DNA of 64,000 nucleotides, from NCBI GenBank assembly GCA_045531405.1, contig JAZSDX010000035.1:1-64000 (forward strand), read 5' to 3'. Origin of the DNA: RGIG4079 sp045531405. GTDB taxonomy: Bacteria > Bacteroidota > Bacteroidia > Bacteroidales > Muribaculaceae. Both the position numbers and the translations under genes were made by a program. Every line of letters starts with the position of its first letter. Within the stretch, counting starts at the first letter, position 1. This document shows, piece after piece, positions 1 to 6,881 of this stretch. Under the pieces are notes generated by a model. That model saw only the letters and a program-made list of their open reading frames with translations. It did not search any database and was not told the DNA's origin.

Positions 1-298
1 GGCGTGGTACACAAGCAATTCATCATCAAAGACTCATCAAGTAGGCACTAAAGCACCAAATGAATTAGGTATATATGATATGAGTGGCAATGTATATGAA
101 TGGTGCAGTGATTGGTATGGCAGTTATTCATCGTCATCACAGACCAATCCTACCGGCCCCACATCAGGCTCTTACCGCGTGCTTCGTGGGGGTGGTTGGT
201 TCAACAGTGCTCAGTACTGCCGGGTGTCTTATCGCAACTACTTCAACCCAGACTACCGCTACTTCAGCAACGGCTTCCGCCTTGTCCTCTGTCCGTAG
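1..298 (+). CDS. DGR target protein, FGE-sulfatase (C-type-lectin) fold, 3' end only
   Basis: The reading frame is open from base 2, so the 5' end lies outside the window. The visible 98 codons carry the signature of the formylglycine-generating-enzyme/sulfatase-modifying fold: a THQVGTKAPNELGIYDMSGN stretch, then VYEWCSDWYG, and a C-terminal GFRLVLCP. This fold is a C-type-lectin variant and a known scaffold for DGR target proteins. The last 43 codons are the variable repeat, where Tyr, Phe, Ser and Gly stand at positions that are Asn (or Ser) in the template at 2810-2947. The protein probably displays a diversified ligand-binding surface rather than acting as a true FGE. Localisation cannot be judged because the N-terminus is missing. 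Confidence 0.9.
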   Translation, partial: AWYTSNSSSKTHQVGTKAPNELGIYDMSGNVYEWCSDWYGSYSSSSQTNPTGPTSGSYRVLRGGGWFNSAQYCRVSYRNYFNPDYRYFSNGFRLVLCP

Positions 299-303
299 TT
301 TAA
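166..303 (+). repeat. DGR variable repeat (VR)
   Basis: These 138 bases align without gaps to the template repeat at 2810-2947. I count 16 differences at template adenines (12 A to T, 4 A to G, no A to C), one G to T at base 229 (a silent Ser codon position), and one C to T at base 299 just after the stop codon. The last 30 bases up to the stop codon are identical and GC-rich, as expected for the initiation-of-mutagenic-homing segment. Confidence 0.95.
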
Positions 304-333
304 TCGAGAAATTCTCTCACTTAAGCTAAAAAA

Positions 334-390
334 GGATATTCGCTCAATAAGCAGGGCAAATAAAAAGCCCTGCGAAAAGAGCGAATATCC
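334..390 (+). terminator. Long hairpin downstream of DGR target gene
   Basis: A 12-bp outer stem (334-345 with 379-390, GGATATTCGCTC and its complement) encloses a 7-bp inner stem (351-357 with 367-373, GCAGGGC). It lies 35 bases after the target stop codon. It could terminate the target transcript. DGRs of the BPP-1 type also need a hairpin just after the VR, but that one is shorter and closer, so terminator is the simpler reading. There is no strong U-tract. Confidence 0.55.
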
Positions 391-433
391 CCCGAAAATA
401 AAATATTTCTATGTATTGAGGCTGTGTCAAAAT

Positions 434-568
434 TAACCCCTCCGTCACTTCGTGCCACGTTACGGTGAGTCTCGCAATCGTGCACCGGCAAGCCGACATG
501 CACTGCTCGCTCACTCGTGAGCTCTGCGAGGTTCCCTAAAAATTTTTCAAATTTTCAGAGGAGGAGCT
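434..568. repeat. Palindromic interspersed repeat R1 (minus orientation, long form)
   Basis: It runs from TAACCCCTCC to GGAGGAGCT. The flanking arms match those of repeats R2 to R4, but the central arm is longer. Together with R2 it forms a minus/plus pair left of the DUF559 gene. Confidence 0.5.
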
Positions 569-595
569 GCCAATATTATTGACAGGAGTATCATT

Positions 596-654
596 AGCTC
601 TCCCTCTGATTGCAAGGCAATTAGGGGGAGTACGGCGTAGCCGGGAGGGGGTTA
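596..654. repeat. Palindromic interspersed repeat R2 (plus orientation)
   Basis: The unit has the form AGCTCTCCC, a small stem-loop, AGGGGGAGT, a GC-rich arm (ACGGCGTAGCCG), then GGAGGGGGTTA. The same layout occurs at 1178-1243 and, inverted, at 1086-1147. Confidence 0.65.
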
Positions 655-666
655 GAAACAAAGAGT

Positions 667-1026
667 TTATTTTGAATCTAATTCTTGTTTGATAAGTTCT
701 AATATAGCATCAGGCATTTTCCATAGCTGATTGTTTTCGATATGGATTACTTTTATCCCAAAATCATGTAGTATTTCAGTTTTAATATCGTCTTCAATCT
801 GCCCACCAGAAGAAAAGTGATGATTTCCGTCTAATTCAATACCTAATTTAGCTTTAGGGCAATAAAAATCTAAAATGATGTTTCCAATGGAATGTTGTCT
901 TCTCCATCTCCAACCATCAAATTGTTTGTTTTTTAGTATTCGCCATAAGGTTGCTTCTGCCGGGGTGCCATTAGTGCGTAAGCTTTGACGAATGGTTTTT
1001 AGTTCGGGCTTATTGGTTAGTTTCAT
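667..1026 (-). CDS. DUF559 family endonuclease-like protein
   Basis: 119 residues. The sequence shows the DUF559 pattern: an N-terminal LRTNGTPAEATLWRILKN segment, then FDGWRWRRQHSIGNIILDFYC, AKLGIELDGNHH and a C-terminal FGIKVIHIENNQLW. The family has a Vsr/restriction-endonuclease-like fold. The Asp of ILDFYC and the Glu/Asp of IELDG are the likely metal ligands. I place the start at the ATG at 1026, because the longer open frame to 1137 only translates repeat R3. The gene lies antisense inside the DGR locus between palindromic repeats, which suggests it arrived with them and is not a DGR component. A role in moving or maintaining those repeats is inference. Confidence 0.8.
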   Translation of the reverse strand: MKLTNKPELKTIRQSLRTNGTPAEATLWRILKNKQFDGWRWRRQHSIGNIILDFYCPKAKLGIELDGNHHFSSGGQIEDDIKTEILHDFGIKVIHIENNQLWKMPDAILELIKQELDSK

Positions 1027-1085
1027 GATTATATTACGTTTCCCAACTTGTAAATATTGTGAGAGAATTGGTGTTTTGTGAGATT

Positions 1086-1147
1086 TAACCCCCTCCGGTG
1101 CAGGCACCTCGTCTCCCTCTTTTTCTGCGAAAAACAAGGGGACAGCT
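1086..1147. repeat. Palindromic interspersed repeat R3 (minus orientation)
   Basis: It runs TAACCCCCTCC, a GC-rich arm (CGGTGCAGGCACC), TCTCCCTC, a small stem-loop (TTTTCTGCGAAAAA), then GGGGACAGCT. This is the reverse orientation of R2 and R4. It lies just upstream of the DUF559 start. Confidence 0.6.
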
Positions 1148-1177
1148 TGGCTGACGCAATGAAATAAATGACAAAGT

Positions 1178-1243
1178 AGCTCTCCCCTTGAAATTTACGA
1201 AAGAAATTTTAGGGGGAGTGGCTCGAAGAGCCGAGGGGGTTGG
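1178..1243. repeat. Palindromic interspersed repeat R4 (plus orientation)
   Basis: It runs AGCTCTCCCC, a stem-loop, AGGGGGAGT, a perfect GGCTC-GAA-GAGCC arm, then GAGGGGGTTGG. It pairs with R3 as a minus/plus doublet, mirroring the R1/R2 doublet on the other side of DUF559. Confidence 0.65.
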
Positions 1244-1297
1244 TGACTGAGGGGTAATGCCTAAATTGTTAAATGCATAAACAAATAAGTAATTAGT

Positions 1298-1756
1298 ATG
1301 CAAATAAAAGTATTTGAAATTTCAACATATAATTTGAAAGAAGATGAAGAACGGATAAATCTGTTTTTGCGATCACATAAAATCTTAAAAATAGATAAGG
1401 AATTTTTTCATCACAATGGGGTAGGTTGTTGGTCGTTATTTGTTTCCTATCTTGAAAATACACCATCAGCATTTCAATCACAACAAGAAAAGAAACCCAA
1501 GATTGATTATAAGCAAGTGCTTGATGATGAGGTGTTTCAAAAGTTTAGCAGGTTGAGAGAGATTAGAAAACAGCTTGCAGGGGAAGATGCCGTTCCAGCG
1601 TATGCTGTTTTTACCGATGCCGAATTAGCCGAGATTGCCCGCCTTGAAAACGTAACACCTCAAGAATTGAGAAAAATAAACGGAATAGGGGATAAGCGAG
1701 TGGAAAAGTATGGGGTGAAATTATGTGGTTTGTTTAATGATGGTGTTTTGATGTAA
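1298..1756 (+). CDS. HRDC-domain DGR accessory protein
   Basis: 152 residues. The N-terminal part (about 1-60) resembles a small domain found in Bacteroidota proteins of this type (MQIKVFEIST...LFLRSHKILKID). The C-terminal part (about 85-150) is an HRDC domain: LREIRKQLAGEDAVPAYAVF, then TDAELAEIA and LRKINGIGDKRVEKYG with a helix-hairpin-helix-like turn. HRDC domains bind nucleic acid. Genes of this type are known to replace the Avd accessory protein in some DGRs. Its stop codon TAA shares its last base with the ATG of the reverse transcriptase, so the two genes are translationally coupled. It probably assists template RNA or cDNA handling. Confidence 0.85.
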   Translation: MQIKVFEISTYNLKEDEERINLFLRSHKILKIDKEFFHHNGVGCWSLFVSYLENTPSAFQSQQEKKPKIDYKQVLDDEVFQKFSRLREIRKQLAGEDAVPAYAVFTDAELAEIARLENVTPQELRKINGIGDKRVEKYGVKLCGLFNDGVLM

Positions 1757-2763
1757 TGAAAAGGGTTGGCTGTTTGATGGATAAAATTTGCGACCCCGAC
1801 AATTTGAGATTGGCTTTTCATAAAGCTCGAAAGGGGAAGCAGGGCAAAATATCGGTATTGAAGTATTCTGAACGAATAGACCAAAACCTCTTTGACTTGA
1901 GATTGCAATTACTTAATGGCACTTTTACCCCGGGAACATATAATTATTTTCGCATATATGATCCCAAAGAACGTTTGATATGTGCGGCAGCTTTTGAAGA
2001 ACGCATTGTGCACCATGCAATAATGAATATATGTAAACCATATTTTGAGAGAAATTTAATATATGACACTTATGCCACACGTGAGGGGAAAGGTGTTTAT
2101 TCGGCAATAGAACGAGCTCGATATGGTATGCGTCATTATAAATATGTGGCAAAACTTGATGTGAGAAAGTATTTTGATTCAATTTCGCATAATGTTCTTA
2201 AAGCAAAACTACGAAAGATTTATAAAGATAATGCTTTGTTGAAATTGTTTGATAGTATTATCGATTCATATAACACAGAGAATGGACGAGGTATTCCTAT
2301 TGGGAATCTCACAAGTCAATATTTTGCCAATTATTATTTGTCGTCATTAGACCATTTTATAAAAGAGCGATTGCGAGTGCCTGTATATGTAAGATATATG
2401 GACGATATGCTTCTGTTTGCCGAAGATAGGACGCAATTAAAAGAATATGTGAGAATTGTAAACGAATATATAGAAAATGAATTATTATTATCGTTAAAAC
2501 CACACGTGTTTTCAACCTCTGATAATGGAATTTCATTTTTGGGATATAAGTTGACAAGTAATGTAATGTTATTAAACCGTCGTAGCAAAGTGAGGTTTAA
2601 GCGAAAATATCGTTATTATACTAATTTATTAGAAAATCAAACTATAGGGGAGCTTGAATATCAAAACCACATGTTGCCATTAATAGCATTTGTAAATAAA
2701 GCATATACACGAAAATTAAGATTAGCTACTGTAAATCAGGAGGATAGTGTGCTCAATTTTTAA
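1756..2763 (+). CDS. DGR reverse transcriptase
   Basis: 335 residues, a typical compact DGR reverse transcriptase without a maturase or endonuclease domain. The catalytic motif is YMDD (VRYMDDMLLF). The preceding motif reads GIPIGNLTSQYFANYYLS, which has the GxxxSQ pattern typical of DGR enzymes in place of the usual QGxxxSP. The first catalytic Asp is in AKLDVRKYFDSI. The enzyme should copy template RNA into cDNA with mutations at adenines and pass the product to the variable repeat. It starts on the last base of the HRDC gene, and the template repeat begins 46 bases after its stop. The lack of an msr/msd region and the presence of template and variable repeats argue against a retron or group II intron. 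Confidence 0.95.
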   Translation: MKRVGCLMDKICDPDNLRLAFHKARKGKQGKISVLKYSERIDQNLFDLRLQLLNGTFTPGTYNYFRIYDPKERLICAAAFEERIVHHAIMNICKPYFERNLIYDTYATREGKGVYSAIERARYGMRHYKYVAKLDVRKYFDSISHNVLKAKLRKIYKDNALLKLFDSIIDSYNTENGRGIPIGNLTSQYFANYYLSSLDHFIKERLRVPVYVRYMDDMLLFAEDRTQLKEYVRIVNEYIENELLLSLKPHVFSTSDNGISFLGYKLTSNVMLLNRRSKVRFKRKYRYYTNLLENQTIGELEYQNHMLPLIAFVNKAYTRKLRLATVNQEDSVLNF

Positions 2764-2809
2764 TTTTGTGAGATATGATAATGTATTGTAGTCGATAGTC
2801 ATAGGAAAG

Positions 2810-2947
2810 AGGCTCTAACCGCGTGCTTCGTGGGGGTAGTTGGAACAACAATGCTCAGAACTGCCGAGTGTCGAATCGCAACAACAACAACCCAGACAAC
2901 CGCAACAACAACAACGGCTTCCGCCTTGTCCTCTGTCCGTAGCTTAA
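2810..2947 (+). repeat. DGR template repeat (TR)
   Basis: In the frame of the target gene, the template reads through 15 Asn codons (13 AAC, 2 AAT), many in runs of four. Random change at the first two bases of AAC or AAT never gives a stop codon, a hallmark of DGR templates. The segment continues through the copy of the target stop codon. It lies downstream of the reverse transcriptase on the same strand and is probably transcribed with it. It is not itself a gene. Confidence 0.95.
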
Positions 2948-3469
2948 GTGAGATGGATTTCTTGATTAAACCGATTATCGTCTGTCTTCAATATTGAGGT
3001 TAAAAAGCTAATAAAATGCCTAAAGATTAGTGTAATCGTTATTGAAGAAAAAAGAGGATAAAATTCCCCATAGAGCAAAAGCAGTGGTAGGATTTAGTCG
3101 AAGCTTCTTTTGCTTTGTATTTGTTATAATTACGTCTGATAAAAGTTTTCAAGAGCAAAGGCAACCCGTAGGGTTGATTATTATGTAGCCGGGTATTGGC
3201 TCGAAGAGCCAATACCAACTTTTACTAAATCTCAACTTTGTTTAACCTTAATAATTTTTTTGTCATTCTGCCCATTTTGTCATTTTGTTTATTTGCCGAA
3301 ATTATAGAACACTTAAGCAATTGCTATTCGAAAGATAAATTGAAGAGTTGCACTATCTCTAAATGTTTTGCTTTTTGCTATTTTTGTGTTGGTTGAGGTT
3401 GCAAAAATCTTTGCAAAATGAAGAAAAATAGAAAAAGTTTACATTTTTCAAGAAAAAAATTACAAAATG
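2948..3469. other. Intergenic region after the DGR template
   Basis: About 520 bases without a convincing gene. It contains two small palindromes (CAACCC-GTA-GGGTTG near 3162-3176, and a perfect 11-bp stem at 3192-3216). The rest is AT-rich and featureless to me until the gdhA promoter. Confidence 0.6.
3192..3216. repeat. Perfect 11-bp palindrome, kin to repeat R4
   Basis: The stem GGTATTGGCTC with loop GAA shares its GGCTCGAAGAGCC core with repeat R4 at 1178-1243. It may act as a terminator or be a remnant of the repeat family. Confidence 0.5.
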
Positions 3470-3501
3470 TTAGGATAATACGATAAAAGGTTATATCTTT
3501 G
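3470..3501 (+). promoter_or_regulatory. gdhA promoter
   Basis: The -7 box TATCTTTG lies at 3494-3501. A TTAG at 3470-3473 matches three of four bases of the -33 TTTG box, with a 20-base spacer. The leader to the gdhA ATG is about 80 bases. Confidence 0.65.
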
Positions 3502-3585
3502 TAGCCGTAAATGATGCGAAAGAGCATCATGATTGTTTTAGATTATATTTACATACACATAATACTTCATTAAAGAAAGAAATTT

Positions 3586-4923
3586 ATGAAAGCAGTTGAA
3601 GTAATCGACAAATTGAAATGTCGTTTTCCAAATGAACCTGAATATATTCAGGCAGTAGAAGAAGTTTTATCTACAATCGAAGATGTTTACAACGAACACC
3701 CCGAATTTGAACGCTACAACTTGATTGAACGCCTTTGCATTCCCGATCGCGTGTTCACATTCCGCATTTCGTGGGTAGATGATAAAGGAAATGTACAAAA
3801 CAACATGGGTTACCGTGTGCAACATAACAATGCGATTGGTCCATACAAAGGTGGTATCCGTTTCCACTCATCGGTAAACTTGTCAATCTTGAAATTCCTC
3901 GCATTTGAGCAAACATTCAAAAACTCACTCACAACACTCGCTATGGGTGGTGGTAAAGGTGGTTCCGACTTCTCTCCACGTGGCAAGAGCGACATGGAAG
4001 TGATGCGTTTCTGCCAAGCATTTATCGCTGAATTGTGGCGTCATATCGGTCCCGATACCGACGTTCCTGCAGGTGATATAGGTGTAGGTGCTCGCGAAGT
4101 GGGTTATATGTATGGTATGTACAAGAAAATGGCTCGCGAATTCACAGGTACATTCACCGGTAAAGGTCTTGACTTTGGCGGTTCACTCGTGCGTCCCGAA
4201 GCAACAGGTTATGGTAACGTTTACTTCTTGTTGAACATGCTTGCAACAAAAGGTATTGACATCAAAGATAAGAAAGTTGCTATCTCAGGTTCAGGTAATG
4301 TGGCTACATATACAGCTAAAAAACTTCTCGAACTTGGTGCGAAAGTTGTGTCAATGAGCGATTCTAACGGTTCAATCTATGTGCCCGAAGGTATCTCACA
4401 AGAACAACTCGACTATATCTTCAAACTCAAAAACGTTTATCGTGGTCGCATCAAAGAGTTTGCCGAAGAATATGATTGTCAATATTTCGAAGGCGAACGC
4501 CCATGGCAACACGCTGTTTGTGATATCGCAATGCCATCGGCAACTCAAAACGAACTTGATGGTGACGATGCTCGCACTCTCCTTGCTAACGGTTGTTTCG
4601 CAGTGTCGGAAGGTGCTAACATGCCTTCAACTCCCGATGCAATCAAAGAATTCCTCAATGCTAAGATTCTTTATGCTCCCGGTAAGGCTGCAAACGCAGG
4701 TGGTGTGTCAGTGTCAGGTCTTGAAATGGCACAAAACTCACAAAAACTTAATTGGAGTGCTGAAGAAGTTGACGCTAAACTCAAAGGTATCATGGCTGAA
4801 ATCCACAAACAATGTACCATCTACGGTAAAGAAGAAGATGGATATATCAACTATGTTAAGGGTGCAAACGTTGCCGGCTTTATGAAAGTGGCTCGTGCAA
4901 TGATGGCTCAAGGTATCATCTAA
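3586..4923 (+). CDS. gdhA: NADP-type glutamate dehydrogenase
   Basis: 445 residues, the usual length for bacterial hexameric glutamate dehydrogenase. It interconverts 2-oxoglutarate plus ammonia and glutamate in the cytoplasm and is a main ammonia-assimilation route in Bacteroidales. Visible landmarks are the substrate-binding YKGGIRFHSSVN, the Lys-rich MGGGKGGSDF, the active-site PAGDIGVGAREVGYMYG, and the Rossmann-fold AISGSGNVATYTAKK near residue 235. A1-like AT-rich bases (TTAAAGAAAGAAATTT) precede the ATG, as is common in this phylum, which does not rely on strong Shine-Dalgarno sites. It is monocistronic, with its own promoter upstream and a hairpin at 4952. Its codons (AAC, GGT, CGT) are more biased than those of its neighbours, consistent with high expression. 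Confidence 0.97.
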   Translation: MKAVEVIDKLKCRFPNEPEYIQAVEEVLSTIEDVYNEHPEFERYNLIERLCIPDRVFTFRISWVDDKGNVQNNMGYRVQHNNAIGPYKGGIRFHSSVNLSILKFLAFEQTFKNSLTTLAMGGGKGGSDFSPRGKSDMEVMRFCQAFIAELWRHIGPDTDVPAGDIGVGAREVGYMYGMYKKMAREFTGTFTGKGLDFGGSLVRPEATGYGNVYFLLNMLATKGIDIKDKKVAISGSGNVATYTAKKLLELGAKVVSMSDSNGSIYVPEGISQEQLDYIFKLKNVYRGRIKEFAEEYDCQYFEGERPWQHAVCDIAMPSATQNELDGDDARTLLANGCFAVSEGANMPSTPDAIKEFLNAKILYAPGKAANAGGVSVSGLEMAQNSQKLNWSAEEVDAKLKGIMAEIHKQCTIYGKEEDGYINYVKGANVAGFMKVARAMMAQGII

Positions 4924-4951
4924 TAAAAGGAATTAGAAAATCTTTATAAGT

Positions 4952-4976
4952 GAGAATCGACAATTTGTCGGTTCTC
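4952..4976 (+). terminator. Terminator after gdhA
   Basis: GAGAATCGAC pairs with GTCGGTTCTC (one G-T pair) around a five-base loop and is followed by ATTGTTTTAT. Confidence 0.7.
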
Positions 4977-5003
4977 ATTGTTTTATATCTACCTCAAAAT
5001 GGG

Positions 5004-5011
5004 TATCTTTG
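5004..5011 (+). promoter_or_regulatory. -7 box of the PAP2 phosphatase gene
   Basis: TATCTTTG ends only four bases before the likely GTG start at 5016, so the transcript may be leaderless or nearly so. A weak TTTT at 4981-4984 could serve as the -33 box (19-base spacer). Confidence 0.5.
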
Positions 5012-5015
5012 CATT

Positions 5016-6179
5016 GTGAAAAAACTTGTTTTAGTAATATTAATGTGTGGTGCTGTGCTGTCAATGATAGCCCAAAATTCATTGAGTCATCAAACAATGA
5101 GAGCGGATTGGACTCCTACATGGATCGAACCCAGTGAAGAAAATGGTTTGTTGGTTGATGGTGCGCAGTATGTGCCAATGGTATTCCCGTGGGCAATGAA
5201 AGCCATAGGGCAACCAACTCGGTCGGGGTGGGGGCGAATGGTCACATCTCAAGCTTTAGGCGTGGTGGCAATGGCAGGAAGTGTGGAATTGTTGAAACGC
5301 ACGGTTGCTGATACGCGTCCCGATGCTACAAACAATAGATCTTTTCCCTCGGGGCACACTGCATGGAGCTTTCTTGGGGCAACAATGATAGAACGTGAAC
5401 TTGGTTGGCGTTCGCCATGGTACACTTTTGGCGGTTATACTTTTGCATCGGCAATGGCAATGCAACGAGTGGTTGATTGTCGCCATTTTCCGGTAGATGT
5501 TGCCGGAGGAGCTGTGTTAGGGGTTGTTGCCGGACATTTAGGCTATTTTATAAGCGACAAGATTTTTGGGACACGACAATTGGAAAATAAATATAACGCT
5601 TATTCGGAAAATGATGAAAATAATATGTTTTTATCACTTGAAACCGGTATGAGTTTTAATCTAACGGAATTTTCCCTTGGAGAATACAAACTATCGCGTG
5701 AGCCATCATTAAACATCGGAGTTAAATGTGGAGTGCCTTTTGGCAATTTTTGGGGCGCATCTGTGGGGCTATTGATGCGCTCCACTCCCATTTTTTTTGA
5801 ATCGACATTGTGTGGACGCACTTTTGTTGCTCCCGAAAATGCAATTGGTGTAGAGGTTTCGCCATATTATAGGACTCAGTTAAGTTCTCGATTCTCAATT
5901 AATGGAGAGGTTGGAGTGGGATATTATCGCAATTTTTCGCTCAAATCAATAGGCAAGGTGATAAAGATAAATGATGATTTTGTCAATGCTCACATCGTTG
6001 CCGGAACGACTTATAGATTGAATGATAATATGAGTGTAGGGGCATCTTTGGGATATGAAGTAGGAACGGCAAAATATTTGTTGACTCCCAATGAAACGTA
6101 TAGTATCACACAGCCCGAGAATATAGAAACAACCACTCATGCACTTGTATTCAATATCTCTACCCGAGTGTTGTTTTAG
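5016..6179 (+). CDS. PAP2-family phosphatase with C-terminal predicted outer-membrane barrel
   Basis: 387 residues from the GTG at 5016. I prefer this start because the frame upstream runs through the gdhA terminator, and because GTG-AAA-AAA opens a clean signal peptide (KKLVLVILMCGAVLSMIAQ). Residues about 65-190 carry the three PAP2 phosphatase motifs: KRTVADTRPD, PSGHTAWSFLG and the final HFPVDVAGG with catalytic His and Asp. From about residue 200 the sequence alternates polar and hydrophobic residues in strands (GMSFNLTEFSLGEY..., GVGYYRNFSLKSI...) and ends in Phe (STRVLF), as outer-membrane beta-barrels do. Substrates may be lipid phosphates such as undecaprenyl pyrophosphate or lipid A phosphate. 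The exact substrate cannot be read from the sequence. Confidence 0.82.
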   Translation: MKKLVLVILMCGAVLSMIAQNSLSHQTMRADWTPTWIEPSEENGLLVDGAQYVPMVFPWAMKAIGQPTRSGWGRMVTSQALGVVAMAGSVELLKRTVADTRPDATNNRSFPSGHTAWSFLGATMIERELGWRSPWYTFGGYTFASAMAMQRVVDCRHFPVDVAGGAVLGVVAGHLGYFISDKIFGTRQLENKYNAYSENDENNMFLSLETGMSFNLTEFSLGEYKLSREPSLNIGVKCGVPFGNFWGASVGLLMRSTPIFFESTLCGRTFVAPENAIGVEVSPYYRTQLSSRFSINGEVGVGYYRNFSLKSIGKVIKINDDFVNAHIVAGTTYRLNDNMSVGASLGYEVGTAKYLLTPNETYSITQPENIETTTHALVFNISTRVLF

Positions 6180-6193
6180 GATTTGAAATTTAG

Positions 6194-6201
6194 TATATTT
6201 G
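6194..6201 (+). promoter_or_regulatory. Possible -7 box of ispD
   Basis: TATATTTG ends two bases before the ATG at 6204. If used, the transcript would be leaderless and translation would start at 6204 or 6207. It could also be chance in AT-rich sequence. Confidence 0.35.
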
Positions 6202-6203
6202 CA

Positions 6204-6881
6204 ATGATGAATACTCAACATATATATAATATAATTGTAGCAGCCGGAAGTGGAAGCCGATTTGGTGCGTCGTTGCCAAAGCAGTATTGTTTGATGAATG
6301 GTCGTCCGGTGTTGATGCACACGATTGAAAATATGCGAAGTGCGTTGCCCGGCTCTCCTATAATCTTGGTTTTGAGTGCCGATTTTGTTGACTACTGGCG
6401 CGATTTGTGTAAAGAGTATTCGTTTGAATCACCACAAGTAGTGTTGGGGGGGGATAGCCGTTGGCAATCGGTTAAAAATGCAATAGATGTAGTGCCTGAT
6501 GATGCAGAGATTATATCGGTGCATGATGGTGCGCGTCCTATTGTAAATAAAGATATGGTTGCTCGATTGATTGGAGCCCTTGATAATGTGTGTGGTGCAA
6601 TTCCTGCAATTTCGGTAACCGATTCATTGAGGATGATAAAAGAAAACGGCTCGGAGCCGGTTGAACGGTCAAAGTATAAAGCAGTGCAAACTCCTCAAGT
6701 GTTTCATGCCAAAGTTTTGAAAGAGGCATACTCTATTTCATTTAATGAGTCATTTACCGATGATGCTTCAGTGTTGGCTGCATTGGGGTATAATGTTGCA
6801 CTTGTTGAGGGTGATGCTTATAATATAAAGATAACTAATCCTCTTGATATAGAGGTGGCTCAAATATATTTGCGTCAGTAA
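6204..6881 (+). CDS. ispD: 2-C-methyl-D-erythritol 4-phosphate cytidylyltransferase
   Basis: 225 residues, the family's normal length. It transfers CMP from CTP to methylerythritol phosphate in the non-mevalonate isoprenoid pathway. The nucleotide-binding start IIVAAGSGSRFGASLPKQY matches the family's AAGxGxRxGxxxPKQ. VHDGARPIV, VTDSLR, VQTPQVF and FTDDASVLAALG are also typical. I chose the ATG at 6204 over the TTG at 6183 because the first seven residues from TTG are not conserved-looking, and a -7 box lies across them. Its stop overlaps the recG ATG by one base, so ispD and recG are coupled. Confidence 0.94.
   Translation: MMNTQHIYNIIVAAGSGSRFGASLPKQYCLMNGRPVLMHTIENMRSALPGSPIILVLSADFVDYWRDLCKEYSFESPQVVLGGDSRWQSVKNAIDVVPDDAEIISVHDGARPIVNKDMVARLIGALDNVCGAIPAISVTDSLRMIKENGSEPVERSKYKAVQTPQVFHAKVLKEAYSISFNESFTDDASVLAALGYNVALVEGDAYNIKITNPLDIEVAQIYLRQ

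Noticed and set aside
1027..1137. N-terminal extension of the DUF559 protein
   Set aside because: It translates repeat R3 and nothing protein-like. The ATG at 1026 gives the family's normal start.
1756..2763. Retron or group II intron reverse transcriptase
   Set aside because: No msr/msd inverted repeats, maturase or HNH domain. The TR/VR pair and the RT motifs identify a DGR.
2810..2947. A second, separate FGE-like gene
   Set aside because: The segment has no start or upstream domain and encodes runs of Asn. It is the DGR template.
4379..4885. 168-codon plus-strand frame
   Set aside because: Out-of-frame shadow of gdhA.
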